Counted from the first letter of the stretch, positions 8,007 through 17,153 are shown. The stretch: DNA of 64,000 bases from Ewingella allii (GCF_044430645.1 NZ_JAWUDN010000001.1:1116001-1180000), one strand, 5' to 3'. Notes: generated by a model not told the origin, from the sequence alone. Translations and numbers: made by a program.

Positions 8007-9122
8007 CTACTTAGCCGTAAGCTGGCTCCAGTAGGTGCCGCTAAACGGGATCGGCAAGAACTGATCATAGATCGCTTTGACGGTTTTTTGTGGGTCTATG
8101 TCAGCAAACAGTTGCGGATAGAGCGTTTTGGCGAACACTTCCACATCGACCATATGATAAGGGCTAAGGTAGAAATTATGCCAAACGCTGTAAGCGCGGC
8201 CATTTTTGACTGCTTGTAAATTGGCAAGCAGCGGCTGCTGGTCCATCACCTGCCGGAAGCTGCTTTCGGCCTGCTCCTGCGACACCAAAGGCCCGAGCTG
8301 GATATTCCCTTGCGACTTGCCGTCCGGCGTGCCCATTCCGGTACTGATATAGACATCAGGATTGGCGGCGATCACCGCCTCAGGGTTCATCTGGCCATAA
8401 ACGCTTTTGAAAATGCCTCCGGCAATATTGTTGCCACCGGCGAAGGCCACTAAGTCAGCCAGATTGCCATGAGAAACCGTGGTGCAGCAGGTCTGACGGC
8501 GACCAAGCTGGAGTTGCAACATCACGGTGGTTTTCTTGCCGTGGTAGCTCGCAATCCGCTCTTTAATCAGGTTCATATGTTGCTGGTAGAAGGCGATAAA
8601 GCGTGCGGCTTTCTGCGGGTTATTCAGCACGTCGCCCAGCAGTTTGATGCTCGGAATGGTGTTGTTGAGCTGGTCAATGCGCAAATCGACATAAATCACC
8701 GGAATGCCTGCCTGAGTCAGGCGGCCAAGCATTTGGTCTTCGTCGGTCGGCGTTTTGGCATAGCGCGGCAAAATCACTAAATCCGGCTTCAGTGCGATCA
8801 CTTTTTCAGCATTGAACTGGGTGAAATTGTTTTTGCCCATTTGCGGGATCTGGGCGATTTGCGGGAAGGCTTTGACATACAACTGCCAGCTTTGCGGATC
8901 GAGATTCTGCATATCCCCCGGCCAGCCAATAATATTTTTAGCCGGATTACCATCCTCGACCAGCGCCAGCGTGTAGAGCATCCGGCTTTCCCCCACCACG
9001 ATGCGCTGTGGGTTATCGGGCACTTCAACAGTGCGGTTAGAGATATCTACAACAGTTTTGGCACTGGCCAGCGCCGGGGCTATCAGGCTAGCAAGTAACA
9101 ACATTCGGCAGGTGATACGCAT
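8007..9122 (-). CDS. Periplasmic Fe(III)-siderophore-binding protein (FepB/FhuD fold family)
   Basis: A 371-aa ABC-type substrate-binding protein of the iron/cobalamin family. It has a signal peptide (about residues 1-22, ...APALASA) and family-typical segments: NPQRIVVGESRMLYTL near the N-terminus, EKVIALKPDLVIL, and the later MNPEAVIAANPDVYI. A CC pair at about residues 210-211 (RRQTCCTTV) is unusual for the family. A strong Fur box lies just upstream. No permease or ATPase gene is near, so it must use a transporter encoded elsewhere, or it may have a sensing or shuttling role. The small secreted protein gene follows in the same unit. Confidence 0.85.
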   Translation of the reverse strand: MRITCRMLLLASLIAPALASAKTVVDISNRTVEVPDNPQRIVVGESRMLYTLALVEDGNPAKNIIGWPGDMQNLDPQSWQLYVKAFPQIAQIPQMGKNNFTQFNAEKVIALKPDLVILPRYAKTPTDEDQMLGRLTQAGIPVIYVDLRIDQLNNTIPSIKLLGDVLNNPQKAARFIAFYQQHMNLIKERIASYHGKKTTVMLQLQLGRRQTCCTTVSHGNLADLVAFAGGNNIAGGIFKSVYGQMNPEAVIAANPDVYISTGMGTPDGKSQGNIQLGPLVSQEQAESSFRQVMDQQPLLANLQAVKNGRAYSVWHNFYLSPYHMVDVEVFAKTLYPQLFADIDPQKTVKAIYDQFLPIPFSGTYWSQLTAK

Positions 9123-9152
9123 AACGTCTCGGGATCAAATGGGCAGGTAAAA

Positions 9153-9174
9153 GATGATAATGATTATCGTTAAA
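9153..9174 (-). promoter_or_regulatory. Fur box upstream of the iron-binding protein gene
   Basis: GATAATGATTATCGTTAAA (9156-9174) matches the 19-bp Fur consensus GATAATGATAATCATTATC at most positions, and GATGATAATGATTATC extends it to the left. It lies about 31 bases before the start codon, where Fur would block RNA polymerase when iron is plentiful. Confidence 0.8.
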
Positions 9175-9356
9175 TTCCGCAATTGAGTCTCATCTGGGTA
9201 AGCTTTCTTGAGTCCGGGCGCTGAGTGTATTTGGGGTTCATGCGGCATACGGCAGCGCCGCTCTGCTCATGAGATAGAGGGCGGAGATCGGTGGCGCCAA
9301 CTTGGATCATCATTGATCAGTAACCGATCGTTCTTCAGATTAGCGGCGAGGTAGAG

Positions 9357-9389
9357 GCCTGCGATGAATAAGACCTATTCTTCGCAGGC
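9357..9389. other. Long hairpin downstream of the beta-helix gene
   Basis: GCCTGCGA (9357-9364) pairs with TCGCAGGC (9382-9389), and an inner GAATA/TATTC stem (9366-9370 with 9376-9380) continues the helix. It lies just past the stop of the minus-strand beta-helix gene. There is no T-run, so it may be an RNA-stabilising 3' hairpin rather than an intrinsic terminator. Confidence 0.5.
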
Positions 9390-9397
9390 ATTGGCGG

Positions 9398-11245
9398 TTA
9401 GGGAAGCGTGATATTTTGCTGCAAAATCACATTGTCAGCCGGTACAGGCTGAGCAACGACGGCGGTACTTTTCAGCCGATTGTTCACGGCGATCAATGAG
9501 CTGGTCGCGGGGTTAAAGGCCGTGAAGTCGAGGCGGCTATTGGTGAAGACTGAGGCAAAAATGTTGTACTGCGCCGCCCCGCTCCCCTGCCACGTCAATA
9601 ACCCGCCATCAATCCGGCAGCTATCAAAGGTCAGTTGGGTCGAAGAAAGCAGGATTGGCGTGCTGGTCACATCACCCACGAAGTCGCAGCGCACAAAGCT
9701 CAGCGGCGCGGTGCTGGCGAACGGATGCCCGTTGATCCCTTTGAACACCGTATCAATAAAGACGATCGGCGAGGTGACGTTGACCCTCACCACCGGCGCT
9801 TTGTCATCCAGCAAAGAGAACTGGCACTGCTGAATCACATTCTTGCGCGCCGAGCGCCGCGACACCTGACTGATCCTCAGTGTGCGATCCGCCGTACAGC
9901 CCGTCATGTGCAGACCATCGACATTGACCCACAACATGCCGGACTGGGGAATTGCCGGGTCGGCGATCACCACCACGTCTTCCAGCGTCAGTTCGCTCAC
10001 GCTGGACTGCGCCACAAACCACGGGCAAAGCTGTTTGCGCACATTAATGCGTTTAGCGCTGCCGCCCCAGGTTGCGCCGGAGTTGGCGAAGGTCATCAGC
10101 CCGGAGTTGCCGGTGTAGGTCAGGTCATGCTCATACTGGCCGTGGGTGACGAATGGCCCCTTTTCGGCACTTTGCCCGTTGGCGTGGCAGTTTTCTACCA
10201 GACAATAGGCCGAGCCGGTGAAGTCATTTAAATGCCGCGCGTTGGCGACGTTGCAGTCACTGACGTGGCCGTAGAGACAGTAAATTTGCTGGGTCAGATA
10301 ACCCGCGCCGCCGTAGGCGGTGTTCGGCGGGTTCATCAGTGAACACTGTTTGGTGAAGTAATAGGTATTCCAGCGCCGCATCACCACCGGCCAGAAAGAG
10401 CCAGTAGAGTGAATGCCCTGCACGTTGGCATAAATGGCGTATTCAAAAGCCACAGGATGGCTGCCGGTCAGCTGATCGGTGCCGGCACCGATAAATTGCA
10501 GATTTTGAACCGTAACGTGATGAACTGGCTCAACCTTCTGCCAGCTAATCACCCGCCCTGGCTGCAGCTCCCAGCCGTTGGCATAACCCACCTGAATATG
10601 CGTTGGGTCGATAATGGCGATCACTTTCACCAACTTTTGCAGCTCGCGCTCGGCAGAACCCTTGATGGCTTTGACTTCGACGGCGAACCAATCCCCCACC
10701 TTAAATTGCGTGGAGTCTCCGACCGGGTAGATATCCGTCAGTTCGGGTAAGGTATTGGTGAGTGTGAAGGTGATGGCCGAGCCGACCAGTTCGCCCTGAA
10801 AGAACATCACGGCGGCAAAGGGATCGTCTGGCCCGGTAGGCTCAATGCCGTGGGTATAAAGGGTGTGATTTTGGAAGTCGAGGGTGATATCTGAACGCGT
10901 AAAACGATGTCGGCGCTGAAACAGCAGGTCGGAGTAGGCATAAATCTGACTGAACGCGGCGTCATTCACTAAGGCATCGAGGGCATCATCGGCGGGGATA
11001 GTATTATCAAAAATGCCGAAGGTGCGGAAATCGCCCACATCCTGATCGAGCAGCAGCCAGCGCCCGCTCGGGCTGTGGTCCGAGCCAATTACCGTGCCCT
11101 GATTCACCGGTTTACTGCTTGGCGGGTCCCAATAATAGTGCCCGCCGCCGCCGTCACCCGCCGAGTAATAGCCTTTTACAAATACGTTCATATCTTCTTG
11201 TGGATCTTGGTTTTGCAATTCAGAAATAGTATTGAGCGTTTTCAT
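9398..11245 (-). CDS. Orphan right-handed beta-helix protein, tailspike-like N-terminus
   Basis: A 615-aa protein. The N-terminus (VFVKGYYSAGDGGGGHYYW, then GRWLLLD and FGIFDN) is the pectate-lyase-superfamily entry motif seen in phage tailspikes and related polysaccharide-acting beta-helix proteins. The rest is irregular, Asn- and Val-rich, as expected for stacked beta-helix coils. No signal peptide or membrane segment is visible, so it is either cytoplasmic or exported by an unrecognised route. No phage genes flank it. The gene stands alone, with about 275-300 bases of non-coding DNA on both sides. The activity is unknown; a carbohydrate-binding or lyase function is inference from fold only. 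Confidence 0.75.
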   Translation of the reverse strand: MKTLNTISELQNQDPQEDMNVFVKGYYSAGDGGGGHYYWDPPSSKPVNQGTVIGSDHSPSGRWLLLDQDVGDFRTFGIFDNTIPADDALDALVNDAAFSQIYAYSDLLFQRRHRFTRSDITLDFQNHTLYTHGIEPTGPDDPFAAVMFFQGELVGSAITFTLTNTLPELTDIYPVGDSTQFKVGDWFAVEVKAIKGSAERELQKLVKVIAIIDPTHIQVGYANGWELQPGRVISWQKVEPVHHVTVQNLQFIGAGTDQLTGSHPVAFEYAIYANVQGIHSTGSFWPVVMRRWNTYYFTKQCSLMNPPNTAYGGAGYLTQQIYCLYGHVSDCNVANARHLNDFTGSAYCLVENCHANGQSAEKGPFVTHGQYEHDLTYTGNSGLMTFANSGATWGGSAKRINVRKQLCPWFVAQSSVSELTLEDVVVIADPAIPQSGMLWVNVDGLHMTGCTADRTLRISQVSRRSARKNVIQQCQFSLLDDKAPVVRVNVTSPIVFIDTVFKGINGHPFASTAPLSFVRCDFVGDVTSTPILLSSTQLTFDSCRIDGGLLTWQGSGAAQYNIFASVFTNSRLDFTAFNPATSSLIAVNNRLKSTAVVAQPVPADNVILQQNITLP

Positions 11246-11548
11246 AGGGATTCCTTATTGATGTTTGGAGTGAGCACCTCTACGTTTTCAAATTTCTCGC
11301 TTCGAGGCGATGATGTGTTGATTGCTGGTCCCTGACACAACGGCAATAGCCGTGCGGCAGCTGAAAACGGGTAGCAATGAGGCGTCCAGAGGTTGGTGAC
11401 CCTGGCGAGGGATGTGCAGAAGATAATGCAGATCTCCTGTCACGGAGAGTATTGCAAGGGTGGAAGTTAAAGCGAAAAAACCTAGTAAATTTAGCAGGGT
11501 ATGGCGTTACGCCTTCAGTCGCAGGGGGAGAAGGCGTGAGTTGGAGGA
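11246..11548. other. Intergenic region, no gene seen
   Basis: About 300 bases between the divergently read beta-helix gene start and the 3' end of the acetyltransferase gene. The right end has a possible stem CGCCTTC/GAAGGCG (about 11511-11537) that could end transcription of the acetyltransferase gene. I see no convincing gene, repeat or operator. Confidence 0.4.
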
Positions 11549-12100
11549 TTAAACGGCAGGTGAAGGAAGGGTCACATCGCCCTCCCCTAATTCCAGCTGA
11601 AGCAGCACGGTGTCCACCCAGCGGCCATGCTTAAAGCCGACGCTTTTTAATGTACCGATGGTCTGGAATCCCAGCGATTGATGCAGGCCAATAGACCCTA
11701 AATTCTCGCTATTGCCAACGTTGGCAATCATCTGTCGCCAGCCGCCTTCGGTGGCGCGGCGAATAGCTTCCTGCATCAGCCTTTTACCAATGCCCAGCCC
11801 CTGCTGCCCTTCGGCAATATAGACCGAACTTTCACAGGTAAAACGGTAAGCATAGCGCGGGCGATAAGGTGCCAGATAGCAGTAACCCAAAACCTGTTTA
11901 TCCCGTTTGGCGACCAGATAGCACATATTTTGGCTGAGCACTTTTTCGCGGCGGGTGAGCATTTCGTCAAGCGTCGGCGGCTCAGTTTCAAAAGAGGCAA
12001 TGCCATGGATCACGTGGTGAGCGTAAATCGCCTGAACCTGAACCATGTCGGCCATGGTTGCATCATGCAGAGTGATGGTATCGCGCATTAAAACAGACAT
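11549..12100 (-). CDS. mnaT: L-amino acid N-acetyltransferase, MnaT/phosphinothricin acetyltransferase type
   Basis: A GNAT-family enzyme (183 aa) that transfers acetyl from acetyl-CoA to the amino group of methionine derivatives such as methionine sulfone, sulfoximine or phosphinothricin. The acetyl-CoA loop GQQGLGIG is at residues 98-105, and the N-terminal substrate region AIYAHHVIHGIASFETE (25-41) is characteristic of the Pat/YncA group. The C-terminal GFKHGRWVDTVLLQ is also typical. A GAGAGAA lies before the ATG. The protein is slightly longer at both ends than E. coli MnaT (172 aa). It is transcribed alone and is detoxifying rather than biosynthetic. Confidence 0.85.
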   Translation of the reverse strand: MSVLMRDTITLHDATMADMVQVQAIYAHHVIHGIASFETEPPTLDEMLTRREKVLSQNMCYLVAKRDKQVLGYCYLAPYRPRYAYRFTCESSVYIAEGQQGLGIGKRLMQEAIRRATEGGWRQMIANVGNSENLGSIGLHQSLGFQTIGTLKSVGFKHGRWVDTVLLQLELGEGDVTLPSPAV

Positions 12101-12248
12101 GTTTTGTTCTCTCAGAAGCTAACATTTTCATTGTTAAACAAAAGAATATGCCTGCAGTGACGAATTGGATAATAAGTAAATCTTATAGATGAAAGGGGCC
12201 GAAAAGGCGCTACACTGAATGTCACTTTCCTCACACGGATGCAGCACA

Positions 12249-12515
12249 ATGAAAAGACTTACCCAGCAAGATATGACGGAAAGCGAACAGCGCGAACTTA
12301 AAACGCTACTTGACCAGAGCCGTAAAGCTCAAGGTCGTGATCTGACCAATTCAGAAACCAACCGCATCAAAGACAATTACATTGATAAATTGATGGAAGA
12401 GAAAGAGAAAGTTGCCGCTAAAGCGCGCGCCGAGAAGCGTCGTCTGAAAGCTGTACCCAGCTCGACGGCAACCTACGACTGGACCGCCAGAACGCATCCA
12501 CGCGGCCGTCGTTGA
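12249..12515 (+). CDS. yjbD: DUF3811 family protein (YjbD-like)
   Basis: A short, highly charged cytoplasmic protein (88 aa from ATG 12249) that resembles E. coli YjbD. The conserved features are KRLTQQDMTESEQRELKTLL at the start, the central LTNSETNRIKDNYIDKLM, a lysine/arginine-rich helical stretch and the C-terminal RGRR. An in-frame ATG at 12219 would add 10 unrelated residues, so the internal start is preferred, although its ribosome-binding site is poor. Function is unknown for the family. It is followed by a bidirectional hairpin shared with the convergent rhodanese gene. Confidence 0.8.
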   Translation: MKRLTQQDMTESEQRELKTLLDQSRKAQGRDLTNSETNRIKDNYIDKLMEEKEKVAAKARAEKRRLKAVPSSTATYDWTARTHPRGRR

Positions 12516-12530
12516 TTGACATTTTGTTTA

Positions 12531-12553
12531 CAGGGCTCAGTGATTGAGCCCTG
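12531..12553. terminator. Bidirectional terminator-like hairpin
   Basis: CAGGGCTCA (12531-12539) pairs perfectly with TGAGCCCTG (12545-12553) around a 5-base loop. It lies between two convergent genes. The T-runs are weak on both sides. Confidence 0.55.
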
Positions 12554-12564
12554 ATTCTTCCCCG

Positions 12565-14184
12565 CTAAGCCTGTAATAATTTAAAGCCGTGAGTCCCGTC
12601 CTTCTCCAACTGCGCCACTAAACCATACTCCCAGTCGAGATAATCCTGCATCGCCTGCGGGCTGACGTCGGTGCCCTCATAGGGGCGGCGGTAGCGGTCT
12701 TGCGCATTCTCAATCCACACAGAGTCGCCGTGCTCCAGCGGCAGGCCCGCGTCAATCCAGCCCACCGTGCCTTTTTGCAATAGATAGGCCGGAGAGCCAG
12801 TGAGCGCCGCCACTTCGGTGACAGCGTAACGTGCTAACAGCCCGCTGGTGCAGGTGACTACCCAGCGTGACACCGCCGGATGGCGGCGAACCGCCTGCGC
12901 GATATTGGCGCGCGTGGTCCACAGCGCGCCCGGAATGCGGCGATTGCGGAAGTTGGCGCTGGTCGTCAGGTCAATCACGCCGGTAATCCCCTCCTTCAGC
13001 CACTGCTCTAGCTGGGCGGGCAGCACCTCTTCCACTGCCGGAGCCGCGGCCGTTTTCGCCTGCCAGTTACCCTGCTCGGTGAAATCCGCCGCCGCGGCGT
13101 CAAGCACCGCAACTTCCCAGTTCATCTGCGCCAGCCAAGAGGCCGCCAGTTCGGCGCGCACCTGCTGGTCATCTGCCAGCACAATTCTTGCGCCGCGCAC
13201 GCTGGCGTAGTGGTCAGTTTCTTGCACTAATTGCCCGCCGGGCACGTGGCGCGCGCCGGGGAAATGCCCCGCCGCGTACTCTTCTGCCGTGCGCACGTCA
13301 AACAGATACAGAGTGCGGGAACTGTCTTGCTGCCACTCGTCCAGCGTTTCGGCTGAAATGTATTTCACCCCGGCGCGACGGGCTACGTTTTGGGCACTCT
13401 CTGCCACCGCCTGTTTTGAAGAGAAACACAGCGGCGGGAAGCTGGCCTGTTGCTGATGGGCCAATGCTTGCCCCGCCAGCGTCCAGCCGATAGTGCCGTT
13501 GCGCAGCGCCGCCACCGGATTAGGAATGCCCGCGTTGATCAGCGATTGCGTACCAATAATGCTGCGGGTGCGTCCGGCGCAGTTGATAATCACCTGCGTT
13601 TGCGGGTTCGGCACTGCGTCGCGCAGGCGCAGAACCAGCTCGCCGCCCGGCACGCTGACGCCGTTGGGAATGCTCATGGTGTTGAATTCGTCGAAGCGGC
13701 GTACATCCAGAATAGCGATGTCCGCCCCTTGCTGTTGCAGCGCCTGCACCTGCTCGGCGCTGAACGATGGCGTGTGATAATGGTGTTCAACCCACTCACC
13801 GAAGGCTTTGCCCGGCGCGTTCACATCAATAAAGATTTCGCCGCCCGCTTCGCGCCAGCCCGCCAAATCCCCGGCTAACAGCGCAATATCGCGATAGCCC
13901 AGCGCCTTAAACGTCGCCAGAGCGCGGGTGGTTTTGCGAATGCCCTGCTCTTCGTCCCAAAACTCGCCGTTGTCGTACAAAGTGATGGGCGTGTTGCGGC
14001 GCGGCAGGCGATCCATTGCTTCTATCTCCAGTTTGGATAATGGCAGATTGACGGCAAACAGCGGATGCCCGGTGGCAAAGGCGGCCTCTTCGCGCAAATC
14101 GATCAGGGCAACTTCTTGTTGATTGAGCAGCGCGTCGCGCAGTTCGGCGAAATGACGTAAAGGCGTGGACGAAGTTTTAGTCAT
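12565..14184 (-). CDS. Four-module rhodanese sulfurtransferase
   Basis: A cytoplasmic protein of 539 aa made of four rhodanese modules, starting at about residues 10, 140, 275 and 385. Only the second and fourth carry a cysteine at the active-site position: C202 in INCAGRTRS and C445 in VTCTSGLLAR. The first has aspartate there (LYDNGEFW) and the third also aspartate (LADDQQV), so two modules are catalytically dead and probably structural or regulatory. Its start overlaps the thiol dioxygenase gene by 8 bases, indicating coupled translation. The likely role is moving sulfane sulfur released by thiol oxidation, within an organosulfur-use operon controlled by the divergent LysR gene. Confidence 0.85.
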   Translation of the reverse strand: MTKTSSTPLRHFAELRDALLNQQEVALIDLREEAAFATGHPLFAVNLPLSKLEIEAMDRLPRRNTPITLYDNGEFWDEEQGIRKTTRALATFKALGYRDIALLAGDLAGWREAGGEIFIDVNAPGKAFGEWVEHHYHTPSFSAEQVQALQQQGADIAILDVRRFDEFNTMSIPNGVSVPGGELVLRLRDAVPNPQTQVIINCAGRTRSIIGTQSLINAGIPNPVAALRNGTIGWTLAGQALAHQQQASFPPLCFSSKQAVAESAQNVARRAGVKYISAETLDEWQQDSSRTLYLFDVRTAEEYAAGHFPGARHVPGGQLVQETDHYASVRGARIVLADDQQVRAELAASWLAQMNWEVAVLDAAAADFTEQGNWQAKTAAAPAVEEVLPAQLEQWLKEGITGVIDLTTSANFRNRRIPGALWTTRANIAQAVRRHPAVSRWVVTCTSGLLARYAVTEVAALTGSPAYLLQKGTVGWIDAGLPLEHGDSVWIENAQDRYRRPYEGTDVSPQAMQDYLDWEYGLVAQLEKDGTHGFKLLQA

Positions 14185-14800
14185 GTTGTTTCTCTTTCAA
14201 TAGATGTTGCTCTTTCGACAGGTCCCAGACATTGGGCAAGGTGCGATTGGAGTAACCGGAGATAAAAGTTTTTTGCTGGCCGTCCGGCAGGTAAACCGCG
14301 CGCGACACCTCGCCGATGTTGCCGCCGTAAACGTGAATACTGACCGAAACCTGGTCGCTAAACGCATTGCTGACTTGATGAATATCCAGCTCGGACGGGG
14401 AGATTTTCTCGACGGCTCCCGGCGTTAATCGCACCGGCTGGCCTTCTGGCACCAGCTTGCCCAGACCGTTTCGCACATAGTTTTGGCTAATCTCTTCGCC
14501 GCGCAGCATGCCAATCAGCCCCCACACGCGATGGTCGTGGATTGGTGTGATTTGCCCCGGTCCCCAAACAAAGCTCACCACCGAAAAGCGCGACAGCGGA
14601 TCGGCATATAGCAGATATTGCTGGTAATGGTCGGGATGCGGCACGGCAAATTCGTCATCCAGCCAGACGTCATTCGCCACCAGTTGGCCCAAAAGCTCCG
14701 CCCCCTGCGCCAGCACCTCCTGCTCCTCGTGCGGCTCGCTCACTAATCGCGTGAGCGACGCCAAAAACTCGCGTAACGGCGCGTAATGTCGAATTGTCAT
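14177..14800 (-). CDS. Cysteine dioxygenase-family thiol dioxygenase
   Basis: A cupin non-heme iron enzyme (207 aa) that adds O2 to a thiol, giving a sulfinate. Iron ligands are H88 and H90 in PIHDHRVWG and H141 in DIHQVSN. The S-x-H-x-Y triad of the family is S154, H156 and Y158. The crosslinking cysteine of mammalian cysteine dioxygenase is not at the expected place, as usual in bacteria. The substrate could be cysteine or 3-mercaptopropionate; I cannot tell them apart from motifs alone. It overlaps the rhodanese gene and lies opposite a LysR gene, with 192 bases between the two start codons. Confidence 0.85.
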   Translation of the reverse strand: MTIRHYAPLREFLASLTRLVSEPHEEQEVLAQGAELLGQLVANDVWLDDEFAVPHPDHYQQYLLYADPLSRFSVVSFVWGPGQITPIHDHRVWGLIGMLRGEEISQNYVRNGLGKLVPEGQPVRLTPGAVEKISPSELDIHQVSNAFSDQVSVSIHVYGGNIGEVSRAVYLPDGQQKTFISGYSNRTLPNVWDLSKEQHLLKEKQHD

Positions 14801-14992
14801 AATTGCCTCTTAAGATAAGCCCTTTTTGCAGGCTAGCATCGCCACTGACCAAGCAAAATTCATTTTATGGATAAGCTAATATGCAAATCACACATAAAAA
14901 TGTGCTGTGAGTGCCGACTTAGGGCCAAGATTTGCTTTATGCTGGACTGATTGTCGTCTTCGAAGACGCGACTTAAAGGGACTGCTCCACTT

Positions 14993-15913
14993 ATGAAAAT
15001 AGAAGATCTGACGGCATTCGTCGCAGTGATCCGTCTGCAATCCACCCGCCTCGCCGCCGAGGAGTTAGGGCTGACCCAGCCCGCTATCACCCGCCGGGTG
15101 CAGAACTTCGAGGAATCTCTGGGCATCGCGCTACTCAATCGCCAGACCAAACCCCTCAAGCCGACATTAATGGGTAAACGCGTCTTCCAGCAGTGCCGCA
15201 ACATTCTTCGTGAAGTAGAAGCCCTGAGCGATTTGGTGGCGGCGGACCACCCGCCGTCCGGACTGCTGCGTCTGGCCGTGCCGCAAAGTTTGAGTGAAAC
15301 CAGCCTGCTGCCGGCGCTGAAAATGTTGTCTTCCGACTTCCCGCAGGTGCAGCCGCGCCTCTCCAGCGGCTGGGGTGAAGAGCTGTTGCTGCGGGTTCAG
15401 CGTCAGGAGCTGGAGGCGGCGGTGGTGCTGTTTCCCGCCAGCAAGCAGTTCCCTTCCGGCTTAGAAAGTCAGGCGTTAGGTTCGGTGGATTTAGTGGTGG
15501 TTGGGCCGAATGACCCCAATGTGCCGCCATTGCGCAAACTGGAGGAAGGCTATCAGCGTGGCTGGATTTTGAATCCGGAAGGTTGTGGTTTTCGCGCCGC
15601 GCTGCAACGCGCCCTGACGGAACAGGGGTTGCCGCTGCTGCTGAATCTCGAGGCGTTTGGCGTCACCTTGCAGCTGTCGCTGATTGCCGAAGGTCGCGGA
15701 TTAGGGCTGATGCCTCGCGCCTTGGTCGAGCGCCACGCCCTGCGCCCGCAACTGCAAATTTACAGTTTGCAGGACTTCGCGCCGCGCAGCCAGCTGTGGC
15801 TGGTGTACCCGAACGTGCCCGCCAGCCAAATTCCGGCCATTGACGCCTTCGCGGCGGCCATCGCCCAAGGGCTGGATCTCGCTCCCTTGGCCGTCGACCA
15901 GCCGCAGGTATAA
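14993..15913 (+). CDS. LysR-type transcriptional regulator of the organosulfur cluster
   Basis: A 306-aa regulator. The N-terminal winged helix is clear (MKIEDLTAFVAVIRLQSTRL, AAEELGLTQPAITRRVQNFE), followed by a typical LysR effector domain. I use the ATG at 14993; an upstream in-frame start at 14951 would put residues in front of the conserved N-terminus. It is divergent from the dioxygenase-rhodanese pair and 140 bases upstream of the co-directional SsuD-like gene, so it probably controls both sides in response to a sulfur metabolite, in the manner of CysB or Cbl. The effector is unknown. Confidence 0.85.
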   Translation: MKIEDLTAFVAVIRLQSTRLAAEELGLTQPAITRRVQNFEESLGIALLNRQTKPLKPTLMGKRVFQQCRNILREVEALSDLVAADHPPSGLLRLAVPQSLSETSLLPALKMLSSDFPQVQPRLSSGWGEELLLRVQRQELEAAVVLFPASKQFPSGLESQALGSVDLVVVGPNDPNVPPLRKLEEGYQRGWILNPEGCGFRAALQRALTEQGLPLLLNLEAFGVTLQLSLIAEGRGLGLMPRALVERHALRPQLQIYSLQDFAPRSQLWLVYPNVPASQIPAIDAFAAAIAQGLDLAPLAVDQPQV

Positions 15914-16053
15914 TGTTCAAACTCTTTAATGCACAATTTTTATATTAACTTATGATAAAAATTAATTTCTAACATAGTAAAAGGCTGTCTAAGGTAATAC
16001 GCTCCTGCCATCGCCTATGCGCTGGCAACTTATGCAACCAGGAGTGACAGCCC

Positions 16054-17151
16054 ATGAGCGTGCAATTCATTGGTATGATCGGCCATCGTTTGGCCTCCGA
16101 AATAATTCCCGCGACGGGGCCAATATTCGATAAGAAATATATCGCCGACTTCGCCAAAGCCCACGAGGATGCGGGTTTCGACCGCATTCTGGTGGCTTAC
16201 GCCTCCGACCAACCTGATGCCTTTTTAGTCACCGCGCACGCGGGAGCCAACACTTCCCGTATCCACTTCCTGTTAGCCCATCGCCCCGGGTTTGTAGCCC
16301 CGACACTTGCGGCGCGAAAGCTGGCGACCCTCGATCACCTGCTCGACGGCCGTTTAGCGGTGCATATCATCAGCGGCGGTAGCGACGCCGAACAGCGCCG
16401 CGACGGCGACTTTGTGCCGAAGTCCGGCCGTTACGCACGCACCGACGAGTATATCGATGTGCTGAAAAACGAGTGGTATTCGGCCAAAGACTTTGACCAT
16501 CAAGGGGAGTTTTATCAGGCGGAAAACGCCTTCTCGGCCATCAAACCTTTCAATCAGCATTTGCCAGTGTACTTCGGCGGTTCTTCGGAAGACGCCATCC
16601 GCGTGGCGGGCAAGCAGGCCGATGTGTTTGCCCTGTGGGGCGAGCCGCTGGCCAGCGCCGCCGAAACGGTACAGGCGGTGAAAGCCTCCGCCGCGCGGCA
16701 TCAGCGCGAGATTGAATTCAGCATCTCCTTTCGCCCTATTCTCGGCCGTACCGAAGAAGAAGCCTGGGCCAAGGCCGAAACTATTCGCGAAAAAGCCGCC
16801 GCGCTGATTGCCCGCAATGGCCAGTCTCAGGCGCCAAAACCGCAAAGCGTCGGCGCCGAGCGGCTGCTCAACGCCGTGGCTCAGGGGGATCGCCTCGACG
16901 AACGCCTGTGGACCGGCATTGCCGGGCTGATTGGCGGCGGTTCAAACTCCACCGCGCTGGTCGGTACGCCGGAGCAAGTTTCCGACGCGCTGCTGAAATA
17001 TTACGATTTAGGGATCCACACCTTCTTAATTCGCGGCTTCGACCCACTCAACGATGCAGTGGAATATGGCAAAGAGCTGATCCCGCTGACGCGCAAAAAA
17101 ATCGCCGCGCGTCTGGCTCAAAAACACCCTCAACACGAATCGACGGTATAA
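16054..17151 (+). CDS. FMNH2-dependent alkanesulfonate monooxygenase-like (LLM class)
   Basis: A 365-aa flavin-dependent monooxygenase of the bacterial luciferase/SsuD family. Characteristic segments are FDRILVAYASDQPDAF, the ARKLATLDHLLDGRLAVHIISGG run, GRYARTDEYIDVLKNEW and PVYFGGSSEDAIRVAGKQADVF. Enzymes of this group split C-S bonds of sulfonates, releasing sulfite, with FMNH2 supplied by a separate reductase. No reductase gene is nearby. An AGGAG lies 9 bases before the ATG. The next gene, a sulfonate-type binding protein, begins 3 bases after this stop, so the two are co-translated. The exact sulfonate or sulfone substrate is open; the gene is not a plain copy of ssuD. Confidence 0.85.
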   Translation: MSVQFIGMIGHRLASEIIPATGPIFDKKYIADFAKAHEDAGFDRILVAYASDQPDAFLVTAHAGANTSRIHFLLAHRPGFVAPTLAARKLATLDHLLDGRLAVHIISGGSDAEQRRDGDFVPKSGRYARTDEYIDVLKNEWYSAKDFDHQGEFYQAENAFSAIKPFNQHLPVYFGGSSEDAIRVAGKQADVFALWGEPLASAAETVQAVKASAARHQREIEFSISFRPILGRTEEEAWAKAETIREKAAALIARNGQSQAPKPQSVGAERLLNAVAQGDRLDERLWTGIAGLIGGGSNSTALVGTPEQVSDALLKYYDLGIHTFLIRGFDPLNDAVEYGKELIPLTRKKIAARLAQKHPQHESTV

Positions 17152-17153
17152 AA

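Noticed and set aside
9398..11245. A prophage around the tailspike-like gene
   Set aside because: No integrase, capsid, tail or lysis genes flank it. Neighbours are ordinary chromosomal genes.
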